Shown piece after piece: positions 38,701-43,360 of a DNA stretch of 64,000 bases (position 1 is its first letter; the number at the start of each line of letters is the position of its first letter). The DNA is from Amblyornis subalaris. Lineage: Eukaryota; Chordata; Aves; Passeriformes; Ptilonorhynchidae. A program made the translations under genes and the position numbers. Below the pieces are notes generated by a model. The model was not told the DNA's origin. It ran no database searches and saw only the letters and a program-made list of their open reading frames with translations. The stretch lies in assembly GCA_018881555.1 (NCBI GenBank), contig JACAXG010000060.1, positions 1,550,001 to 1,614,000 on the forward strand. The letters run 5' to 3'.

Positions 38701-39379
38701 TTTCCCACTTTTTTAGTTGTAGCTTGTCTTCAGAATGGAGTTCTCATCATCACTTTGTTCTCTTTTAATTAAAAACATAATTACCAGTAAACTTCAGTAT
38801 CTTCTGGTGTGCTCAATTTTGACATTCCTTCATGCCAAGACCTGAATGTAAAGTAGGCAATTAAGCTTTTTTGCTGTGCCAGCAGCATCATGCTGTGGTC
38901 ATTTCACTATATATGGAGTTTAAAAACAAAAGCAGAGGGTCTTTATGTTGGGTGCTCAGCTGTTGCTGGACCAGTGAACTGAAAGTTGAGTCTTCCACTA
39001 GTTTTTCTACATCAAAGCTTAAGTCAGGTCTCCCTGATTTTCTTTGTATCTGTAATGTATTACTGTTTTTAAAAAACTGATTTCATCAGTTACCCTGCAG
39101 GCAGATGCCCTGTTTGTCAAAGGGTGTTTGGATGCTGTTGTGACGTTTGTATTTTTTGCTTTCTGTAATACAAGCCCTATCTCAGATACAAGTTACGGTT
39201 TCTTCTTTACTAGAAATGAACATGAAGGCATCCCAGCAAACCTGATTCACCATCTGGATGTCTGTGTGGAAATTCCTCAGCAGGGTATTATTCGGTCACT
39301 CAATGTTCATGTAAGCGGAGCTCTGCTGATCTGGGAGTACACAAGGCAACAAGTGATCAAGCACAAACAACAAAAATAA
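4832..39379 (+). CDS. TARBP1: TARBP1: tRNA (guanosine(18)-2'-O)-methyltransferase, whole gene (30 coding exons)
   Basis: The product is the vertebrate counterpart of yeast Trm3, which methylates the 2'-OH of G18 in the D-loop of some tRNAs using S-adenosylmethionine. It was named for binding HIV TAR RNA. Thirty exons, each bounded by usable splice sites with matching phases, join to 4755 nt: 1584 residues plus stop, close to the 1621 I recall for human. Residues 1 to about 1375 are helical HEAT/ARM-like sequence with no catalytic motif. The C-terminal SPOUT (SpoU) domain spans about 1379-1584. Its three motifs are NLGGLCRT at 1440-1447, LLLLGNEHEG up to 1535, and [17 protein letters not shown] at 1550-1566; together they form the trefoil-knot SAM site. 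The start ATG at 4832 has G at -3 and +4. All introns are GT-AG except intron 25, which is GC-AG. COA6 follows tail to tail. Confidence 0.97.
5762..5859 (+). CDS. TARBP1: TARBP1 exon 2 (residues 282-314)
   Basis: Acceptor ttctttcttag, donor ACCAG|gtagga, phase 1 to 0. It encodes a conserved stretch containing [19 protein letters not shown]. The preceding intron is only 86 bp. Confidence 0.95.
6284..6325 (+). repeat. Possible degraded CR1 3' tail in TARBP1 intron 2
   Basis: The string ttcctgttgacctgaggc, followed by catagttctatgat, resembles the CR1 3' end (ccttccaacct...attctatgat) in + orientation, with several mismatches. Confidence 0.3.
6690..6759 (+). CDS. TARBP1: TARBP1 exon 3 (residues 315-337)
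   Basis: Acceptor gcatttcag, donor CAAAG|gtaaga, phase 0 to 1. The translation begins [16 protein letters not shown] and joins directly to exon 2. It is too short to stand out as an open frame. Confidence 0.93.
7548..7696 (+). CDS. TARBP1: TARBP1 exon 4 (residues 338-387)
   Basis: Acceptor ttgtaacag, donor TCGGAG|gtaagg, phase 1 to 0. The core reads [20 protein letters not shown], typical TARBP1 helical-repeat sequence. Confidence 0.95.
8402..8515. repeat. Dispersed repeat copy A (TARBP1 intron 4)
   Basis: It shares a series of words in the same order with 31983-32085: aggaatacat, ggtagct, gtgtgcaa, ctgcag, ctgggt-gtggga, tgaa, ctgac-ctttgc. The family is not recognised. Both copies lie in the same orientation inside TARBP1 introns. 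Confidence 0.6.
9200..9252 (+). CDS. TARBP1: TARBP1 exon 5 (residues 388-404)
   Basis: A 53-nt exon. Acceptor ctctcatcag, donor ACAGCAG|gtaaac, phase 0 to 2. It encodes [17 protein letters not shown] plus a split codon. Confidence 0.92.
9900..9943. repeat. TA-rich microsatellite in TARBP1 intron 5
   Basis: An imperfect run of tatata broken by tgta and gttt steps. Confidence 0.9.
10873..10970 (+). CDS. TARBP1: TARBP1 exon 6 (residues 405-437)
   Basis: The acceptor region is a tandem cagcag. I place the exon after the second AG because this gives the length expected for the family (Y-S-R-T-P-G-Q). Use of the first AG would insert one Ser. Donor GAAAAAG|gtatgt, phase 2 to 1. It encodes a hydrophobic helix containing [19 protein letters not shown]. 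Confidence 0.9.
12069..12204 (+). CDS. TARBP1: TARBP1 exon 7 (residues 438-482)
   Basis: Acceptor tattttaag, donor TTTAAG|gtaaaa, phase 1 to 2. It contains [19 protein letters not shown], a well conserved TARBP1 helix. Confidence 0.95.
13223..13319 (+). CDS. TARBP1: TARBP1 exon 8 (residues 483-515)
   Basis: Acceptor ctctttccag, donor GATGTG|gtcagt, phase 2 to 0. The true frame reads [20 protein letters not shown], one of the most conserved segments of the N-terminal part. Confidence 0.95.
13723..13812 (+). CDS. TARBP1: TARBP1 exon 9 (residues 516-545)
   Basis: Acceptor aatttctccag, donor ATGGAG|gtgaga, phase 0 to 0. It encodes [20 protein letters not shown] followed by a Leu/Arg-rich end. 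Confidence 0.93.
14506..14644 (+). CDS. TARBP1: TARBP1 exon 10 (residues 546-591)
   Basis: Acceptor ttttaattcag, donor GAAA|gtaagt, phase 0 to 1. It encodes [15 protein letters not shown] and then a variable Ser/Thr-rich linker ending [16 protein letters not shown]. Confidence 0.92.
16333..16429 (+). CDS. TARBP1: TARBP1 exon 11 (residues 592-623)
   Basis: Acceptor ctttaatcag, donor ATACAG|gtaagt, phase 1 to 2. It encodes [20 protein letters not shown] and a short charged tail. Confidence 0.94.
16723..16898 (+). CDS. TARBP1: TARBP1 exon 12 (residues 624-682)
   Basis: Acceptor ttttgtgtag, donor CAAGATG|gttagt, phase 2 to 1. It contains [20 protein letters not shown] and a Leu-rich helix, conserved in the family. 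Confidence 0.95.
16899..19914 (+). other. TARBP1: TARBP1 intron 12
   Basis: A 3.0-kb intron. I see no embedded gene, RNA or clear mobile element. Short open frames in it do not resemble known proteins. Confidence 0.6.
19915..20012 (+). CDS. TARBP1: TARBP1 exon 13 (residues 683-715)
   Basis: Acceptor ctccacacag, donor AGCACT|gtaagt, phase 1 to 0. It encodes a helix ending [17 protein letters not shown]. Confidence 0.94.
21090..21251 (+). CDS. TARBP1: TARBP1 exon 14 (residues 716-769)
   Basis: Acceptor tcacttttag, donor GAAAGG|gtaatt, phase 0 to 0. It begins [20 protein letters not shown]. The rest is a less conserved helical segment. Confidence 0.93.
21252..22872 (+). other. TARBP1: TARBP1 intron 14, AT-rich
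   Basis: The first 400 bases are strikingly AT-rich, with runs of atta/tata around 21280-21620. No gene or clear repeat family is recognised. The 120-codon - strand frame at 22337-22699 has no family features. Confidence 0.55.
22873..23066 (+). CDS. TARBP1: TARBP1 exon 15 (residues 770-833)
   Basis: Acceptor tttttcttag, donor AAAAGTAG|gtaggt, phase 0 to 2. It encodes [20 protein letters not shown] and a variable acidic linker. A second gt four bases downstream (23071) would break the frame into exon 16, so 23066 is chosen. Confidence 0.92.
23247..23310. repeat. Possible ancient interspersed repeat fragment in TARBP1 intron 15
   Basis: The words cagccatact and tgatcagaccaaag, in this order and spacing, resemble a dispersed amniote repeat that I recall as 'cagccatactgg(g)tcagaccaaag'. 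The following bases match only weakly. I cannot name the family with certainty. Confidence 0.35.
23752..24004 (+). CDS. TARBP1: TARBP1 exon 16 (residues 834-918)
   Basis: Acceptor ttttcttacag, donor CCCAAG|gtaaaa, phase 2 to 0. It contains [19 protein letters not shown] and later [20 protein letters not shown]. An N at 23769 makes residue 840 ambiguous (codon ANG: Lys, Arg, Thr or Met). Confidence 0.94.
24090..24278 (+). CDS. TARBP1: TARBP1 exon 17 (residues 919-981)
   Basis: Acceptor tatttacag, donor AAAGAG|gtcagt, phase 0 to 0. It includes [20 protein letters not shown] and a Phe-rich helix, strongly conserved. The intron before it is only 85 bp. Confidence 0.96.
24279..27371 (+). other. 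TARBP1: TARBP1 intron 17
   Basis: The largest TARBP1 intron, 3.1 kb. It contains a short AAT simple repeat near 25304-25318 and a long pyrimidine tract at about 25050-25078. No gene is recognised. Confidence 0.6.
27372..27571 (+). CDS. TARBP1: TARBP1 exon 18 (residues 982-1047)
   Basis: Acceptor ttattttcag, donor GATCAAAG|gtataa, phase 0 to 2. It encodes a Cys/Ser-rich segment and ends [17 protein letters not shown]. Confidence 0.94.
27716..27787 (+). CDS. TARBP1: TARBP1 exon 19 (residues 1048-1071)
   Basis: A 72-nt exon. Acceptor atctctgaag is weak in pyrimidines; donor GAAAG|gtaatg. Phase 2 to 2. It encodes [20 protein letters not shown] and a short tail. Confidence 0.92.
27890..27940 (-). 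mobile_element. CR1 LINE 3'-end fragment
   Basis: The sequence atcatagaatatcttgagtt followed by ggaagggacccataagga is the reverse complement of the classic CR1 3' end (gggtcccttccaactc, then ATTCTATGAT). Only about 50 bases of the extreme 3' end remain, as is normal for 5'-truncated CR1 copies. It lies in TARBP1 intron 19, antisense to the gene. This is the clearest pointer to a bird or other sauropsid. Confidence 0.85.
28935..29055 (+). CDS. TARBP1: TARBP1 exon 20 (residues 1072-1112)
   Basis: Acceptor tgttttacag, donor GATAAA|gtaaaa, phase 2 to 0. It encodes [19 protein letters not shown], a very well conserved HEAT-like helix pair. Confidence 0.95.
29889..29999 (+). CDS. TARBP1: TARBP1 exon 21 (residues 1113-1149)
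   Basis: Acceptor tgcttttag, donor AACCAG|gtattg, phase 0 to 0. It contains [20 protein letters not shown] and ends in PKLNQ. Confidence 0.95.
30540..30689 (+). CDS. TARBP1: TARBP1 exon 22 (residues 1150-1199)
   Basis: Acceptor ttttctcag, donor TGCTAT|gtaagt, phase 0 to 0. It contains [20 protein letters not shown] and ends FWDCFCY. Confidence 0.96.
31983..32085. repeat. Dispersed repeat copy B (TARBP1 intron 22)
   Basis: Partner of 8402-8515. The similarity is degraded and contains small gaps, suggesting an old interspersed element. Confidence 0.6.
32368..32454 (+). CDS. TARBP1: TARBP1 exon 23 (residues 1200-1228)
   Basis: Acceptor tattttag, donor GAGAAG|gtacat, phase 0 to 0. It encodes [20 protein letters not shown] and a short tail. 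Confidence 0.95.
33004..33200 (+). CDS. TARBP1: TARBP1 exon 24 (residues 1229-1293)
   Basis: Acceptor gtttttctag, donor ACAGG|gttagt, phase 0 to 2. It contains [19 protein letters not shown] and [19 protein letters not shown], among the most conserved parts of the protein. Confidence 0.96.
33715..33796 (+). CDS. TARBP1: TARBP1 exon 25 (residues 1294-1321), GC donor
   Basis: Acceptor cacttgcag, phase 2 to 0. It encodes [20 protein letters not shown] and SLE. The donor is CTAGAG|gcaagt: a GC instead of GT, with otherwise perfect consensus. The frame and conserved sequence resume exactly at exon 26, so this is a genuine GC-AG intron rather than a wrong boundary. Confidence 0.93.
35131..35302 (+). 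CDS. TARBP1: TARBP1 exon 26 (residues 1322-1378)
   Basis: Acceptor taaattgcag, donor GACATGG|gtaaaa, phase 0 to 1. It contains [20 protein letters not shown] and ends [11 protein letters not shown]. This is the link between the helical N-terminal part and the methyltransferase domain. Confidence 0.95.
35551..35742 (+). CDS. TARBP1: TARBP1 exon 27 (residues 1379-1442), start of SPOUT domain
   Basis: Acceptor gtttttatag, donor TTAGGAG|gtaagg, phase 1 to 1. It contains [13 protein letters not shown], then [17 protein letters not shown], the first half of SPOUT motif 1 with the catalytic-site Asn at residue 1440. Confidence 0.96.
36686..36810 (+). CDS. TARBP1: TARBP1 exon 28 (residues 1443-1484)
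   Basis: Acceptor gtttttgcag, donor GTTGAG|gtgaat, phase 1 to 0. It completes motif 1 with LCRT (Arg 1446, the expected catalytic Arg of SpoU enzymes) and continues [19 protein letters not shown]. Confidence 0.96.
37888..38024 (+). CDS. TARBP1: TARBP1 exon 29 (residues 1485-1529)
   Basis: Acceptor caatggacag, donor CTGGG|gtaaga, phase 0 to 2. It encodes [20 protein letters not shown] and ends in the LLLLG strand that opens SPOUT motif 2. Confidence 0.96.
39214..39379 (+). CDS. TARBP1: TARBP1 exon 30 (residues 1530-1584), stop TAA
   Basis: Acceptor tctttactag, stop TAA at 39377-39379. It completes motif 2 (GNEHEGIP, with Glu 1534) and holds motif 3 ([19 protein letters not shown]), the deep trefoil-knot loop that binds SAM. 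The tail after WEYTRQ is short and basic. Confidence 0.97.
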
Positions 39380-39596
39380 CTGCCCAGAGTCTCGTGCCTT
39401 ATTGTACAGCTGGATGGCTTCCTATGGTGCTACGACGTGAAATTCTGAATAGATGAGATATAAACTCAGGGTGAATGAAGATTCTTAACTTTTGCATGTT
39501 CTGTTCTCTGTAGTGTTCAGAGTGACTTTTAAATGCCTTAATACTTTACCTCCTTAAATTGTTGCATCGGAAATAAATACTATTTATATTGCATGT
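39380..39596 (+). other. TARBP1: TARBP1 3'UTR and poly(A) signal
   Basis: A canonical AATAAA lies at 39572-39577. About 20 bases later comes a GT-rich stretch (gtggcgtgcgtgttttttc), as expected downstream of a cleavage site. The 3'UTR would be only about 215 bases long. Confidence 0.8.
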
Positions 39597-39599
39597 GGC

Positions 39600-40255
39600 G
39601 TGCGTGTTTTTTCTACTATTTGAGAACATCAGCACAGCACTGTGAACAATCCCAAATTCAAAACACNGGATTTGTACTACAGCTACTTCAGTTGTGGTGA
39701 CTGTGCTTAAAACTGAAGTGGTGCCTTTAGCCAAAGTATTTAATGATTCCAGCATCCAGATACACTAGATTATGTAATTTTTGGAAGGTAACTTCATTTA
39801 CATCATGACATTAAATGTTGCCCTTTGTTTAAATGCCTTCTACAGTCAAGTTTACTAATCCTGCTGTAAATAAGTCTGTACCTTTAGATGAAGCTGCATC
39901 AGTAAGGTAATTAAATTATACAAAAGGCCAGAATGTGAGAATTGTGATAAATAACTGACATACTTGGAGCAGAGATCCTGATTGAAAACTTACCACCAAT
40001 GTAAAAATTCCTATTGCTTATAAAAAATGAGCATACTCAAAATAGGCAAATTACATATCATATGCACAGGTTGCTTTAGGTCTTCCACTGTCCACTGTTA
40101 CATAAACTGCTGTCTGACTTAAACTGTATTTTAAAATACTTTGAAATTCTTGGTAAGTTACAAGTACAAATTACACCATCCACTCCTTTTGACAAGCAAG
40201 GCAAGTCGGAATGGACTATTTTTTTAAAGAAAAAGCTGTTCCACTTACTGAAAAA
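39600..40255. other. Gap between the converging TARBP1 and COA6 3' ends
   Basis: About 650 bases of AT-rich sequence separate the two poly(A) regions. No gene or repeat is recognised. Confidence 0.6.
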
Positions 40256-40259
40256 CAAT

Positions 40260-40592
40260 TTTATTTTCTCTTTAGAATATGTACATTGCAGTATTAAATA
40301 ACCATTTATTCCTGTGAAACAATTTTACTACTTATACATTCAAACCCTTAGATTTGGGAACAACCCTGCACCATATTTCTTTGACTAAAGCTCATGAAAA
40401 AGCTTTGGTCATGGAAGAGATGGTCCATGACCATCTTTTTTCAGCAGAGATGTCAGACATCGCAACAAGAGCAGCAGTTTGCATTTCTGGGAAACAACCA
40501 CGTTGCCAGTTCTTGTGCTCAAGCAGCTTCTGTTGCTTTCTCTTGCTTTTTTGTTCTATAGTTATTCTCAATTTATTTTGGAAGCAGAGTTC
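40260..40592 (-). other. COA6: COA6 3'UTR with candidate poly(A) signals
   Basis: Reverse-strand AATAAA motifs lie at 40305-40310 and 40260-40265, about 285 and 330 bases past the stop codon. A perfect 10-bp inverted repeat at 40406-40433 falls inside this UTR. Which signal is used cannot be told from the sequence. Confidence 0.6.
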
Positions 40593-40688
40593 CTAAGACT
40601 TTCCGGCAGCTTCTGCAGGACGATACCCTTCTGTTTCAAGCTTTTTTTTATATTTTAAAAAGTCTCTTCTTTTGTCAAAATGTTTAAC
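40593..40688 (-). CDS. COA6: COA6 exon 2 (residues 49-79)
   Basis: The acceptor reads cttttaaaacag on the - strand. The exon encodes VKHFDKRRDFLKYKKKLE and then GYRPAEAAGKS with a TAG stop. It is only 96 bases long. Confidence 0.94.
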   Translation of the reverse strand, partial: VKHFDKRRDFLKYKKKLETEGYRPAEAAGKS

Positions 40689-41938
40689 CTGTTTTAAAAG
40701 AGAAAAGATGTTCATTAGAAGAAACTAGCAGAGGAAAGAGCTTTGTGTAAACAGTCTTTGATCACTGAACTTGAGGAGAATTTTAATACACTAGTTAGGA
40801 GTTTCTTCCTCTGTTGAAGACTGAAGTGTGGTGTGTTTAGTTTTTTGGGGGGTTTCTTTACCATTTTGAAAGTGAACTTTGGTTTCTTTAACTTCACCAC
40901 CCTGTTACTTCATGAAGATCTTATAAAAGCAGTCTACTGCTTTGCTCTTTTCACTGCTATGAACAAAGATTATTTATGACGCAAAGATCAGTCCAGCAGC
41001 TCTTCTATGGTATCACAGCCTGTGCATTCATTGTTTAGACCCACTGCTGTGCACGGTGCAAAGCCCTGCAGCTGAGACCATCATCACTAGAGCTGACATA
41101 CAGCAGAACTGAAGTGTTCAAAGGGTAAAGTCAGTGCAGCAATTGTGAAGGTCCCTGGGCTCTTTAACTGACTTAAGCCTGCAACAGGAACTGTTCAGCC
41201 CCTCAGCCACCACTGTTCCTAAAGGCTGGTTCCTATTAAAAAATTAAGAATTAGAGCTTGAGCTTAGGAAACTAAAAAGCACAATATGAATGGGTTACAT
41301 GTAGTAAGCAGGTGGCTTACTGTGACATTCTATTGCTTGAAACAAGGTGTTTTTTATGCACAAGGTATCAGATGCCAGTCTTAAAATGCCATGCAACTGC
41401 AAGACCTGTGTGTCAGCTCCCTTCTGTATTGGCCTTTTTTCTTTTGGACCAGGAATTTTTGGACGCTTCTAAAACCTTTCCAGTATCTTTTAATACTTTC
41501 TCTTTTTTTTAATTAAACAATAACCCTGTGTGTTTATCTGGAAGTCTGAGGCCGTATTTTCCTTTCCCTTTGTACAACACCCTTTATACAGCTTTTCAAA
41601 GTTCGCGGGCCCGTCAGCGGCGGCTCAGGAGCCGTCATTTCCCAGCAAGCCAGAAGGGAGCAAACCGAGTTAGGCCTGACGAGGGTGCAGGGTTCTCTCC
41701 GGGAAAGCGCAAGGCTGCCCACGCTCCGCACTGCCCGAGGCTGGAGCTGCCCTCCCGCAGGCGGCAGCTGCGTCCGTGTGGCCGCTGTGCTCACCCACTG
41801 CTGCGGGCAGCGCGACTCGAAGGCCCGGCGCAGCTTCTCGCACTTGGCGGCGTCATCGCCGTGGCTGTCCAGGCACCGCCAGAACTCGTCCCGGGCCCCC
41901 CAGCACGCCTTCCTCTCCTCCATGGTCGGCGCCGCCAT
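40593..41938 (-). CDS. COA6: COA6: cytochrome c oxidase assembly factor 6, whole gene (2 coding exons)
   Basis: The product is a small mitochondrial intermembrane-space protein that works with SCO1/SCO2 in delivering copper to the CuA site of COX2. Coding exons 41938-41795 and 40688-40593 join in phase 0 across a 1.1-kb GT-AG intron. They give 79 residues plus stop, the same length as the common human form. The twin-cysteine motif is intact: C12-x9-C22 and C33-x10-C44, the CHCH fold oxidised through MIA40. The second exon encodes KHFDKRRDFLKYKKKLE and a variable tail. The ATG at 41938 has A at -3 and G at +4. The frame stays open for 57 codons upstream, so a longer form is possible. The gene is convergent with TARBP1 and has the same orientation as SLC35F3. 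Confidence 0.96.
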
Positions 41939-42320
41939 CCTCGCCGCCGCCCTGGACACAACACAGGGCCGCTGTGCGAGCGCGCCTCGGCCCCGGCGCT
42001 GCCCCGGGAAGGCGCTCCCGAAGCCTCGCCGCCTCCATGGCGGGGCGCCGGCGCCGCCCTGCCCGCGGTCCCGAGGCTCCGGGGAAAGCCCCGTACCGCA
42101 CGCAGTCACTCACCCNCCCGCCCGCGAAGGTCGCGCTCCGGAAGCGATCCCGGCGCTTTCCCGGTGGCGGGCGCGGCTCCGGCGCGATTGGCGGGCGGGA
42201 CGCGTGTCCCGCCCCGCCGCCTGTCCCGCCCCGCCGGGCCCGTACGGTGCTGCCGGCGCTCCGCATCCTCCCGTCCGCGAGGTTTCCCCATCCCGCGCCG
42301 TCAGGGCTGCTGTGGCCTCT
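41580..42320. promoter_or_regulatory. CpG island with COA6 promoter (CCAAT box and duplicated GC box)
   Basis: A GC-rich, CpG-dense block spans COA6 exon 1 and its upstream side. On the - strand a CCAATC box lies at 42186-42191, about 250 bases before the start codon. Nearby, the 14-mer tgtcccgccccgcc occurs twice (42205-42218 and 42222-42235), giving two Sp/KLF-type GC boxes 17 bases apart. There is no TATA box. A divergent transcript is possible but not shown. Confidence 0.65.
41795..41938 (-). CDS. COA6: COA6 exon 1 (residues 1-48)
   Basis: It starts MAAPTMEERKACWGARDEF and ends CPQQW|gtgagc (donor read on the - strand) in phase 0. It carries all four structural cysteines and lies in a CpG island. 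Confidence 0.96.
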
Positions 42321-43272
42321 CGGTCGCAAAAGGTGTTTGGAAGTATCACTTGCCCCGTGTGCTTTTCTGTACTTAATTTCTTTCCGGTATCGTCCTCTGT
42401 TCTGCAGCGCACAGCAATCAACTATTCTTCTCATGAATTCTGTGCAGTGCCGTAGTGGATTATCTGTTCAAAGAAATGAAGTGTCTCTGCTTTCCTTTTG
42501 ACGCATGAGAAAGACAGTTGGATAATATCGTTGTGTAAAATGTTTAGGGCCAGGACCAGTTTCCACTTGGTGTTTATAAAGCCCTAGGATTTGGAAGTAA
42601 ACAGTAGTACTGAGCAATGACAAGCAGTCTGAACTACTTCAGGTCTTGTTAATTTAATGAATTAGGGACAAAAAAAATCTGAGAGCACTTACAGCACTGT
42701 AAATTTGTCACATTTTAAATAGCATAACAGTAAGATAGTGACTGGGTGAAAGGCCGATAAAGATAGCACGTACATATCATGCGTTTTTGTCAGTTTCCCT
42801 TACAGCATGATTCCTCCTGGGAGCTGGTCCGTTGACTTCATTCAGCATGGACAAACCAGTCTGGAAAGATTTCTTGGAACGGACTGTCACGGAGTCAAGC
42901 TGATAATAAAAACTACAAGACCTATTTTGCCCCAGTGGAAAAAAAATGTACCCATAGTCAGGGTGGTAAAAAGAGCAAGAGAAGCCTGGGGGCGGCCAGG
43001 TGCTAATCGAAGCCTGCTGTCTCGGTAGAGAGCGTGTGGGAGCATACTGTTTCATGATTTCGTTGGGGACTCAGTGGCATTTCCTTGTGGCAGCCCCTGT
43101 AAGCTGAAGAATTGGTAGTCTCATTTACACATCAATTCCACCTGGAAATGTGGACCGGTTCTGCAGTTTCGAAAGCTATGGTGCACATTTCCATAGTAAC
43201 ACACTGCAGTTTTGGGAAGGGTGACATTTTGGCAGCTGGGAAGAGCCTAACTTTGCCACCTGCTGAGCGCTT

Positions 43273-43360
43273 GGCAGCTCCCAGAACGCCCAGCAGCTCT
43301 ACAGGGTGTTTGTCCTGGCAGCTCCCAGACCGCCCGGCAGCTTTACTGGGAGTTTGCCGG
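43273..43360. repeat. Two-copy 44-bp imperfect tandem duplication
   Basis: Both copies begin ggcagctcccaga (43273-43316 and 43317-43360) and agree at about 36 of 44 positions. It lies in intergenic sequence; no function is apparent. Confidence 0.75.

Noticed and set aside
41528..42501. Three long + strand frames antisense to COA6
   Set aside because: GC-island shadows of COA6 exon 1; no family features and no conserved residues.
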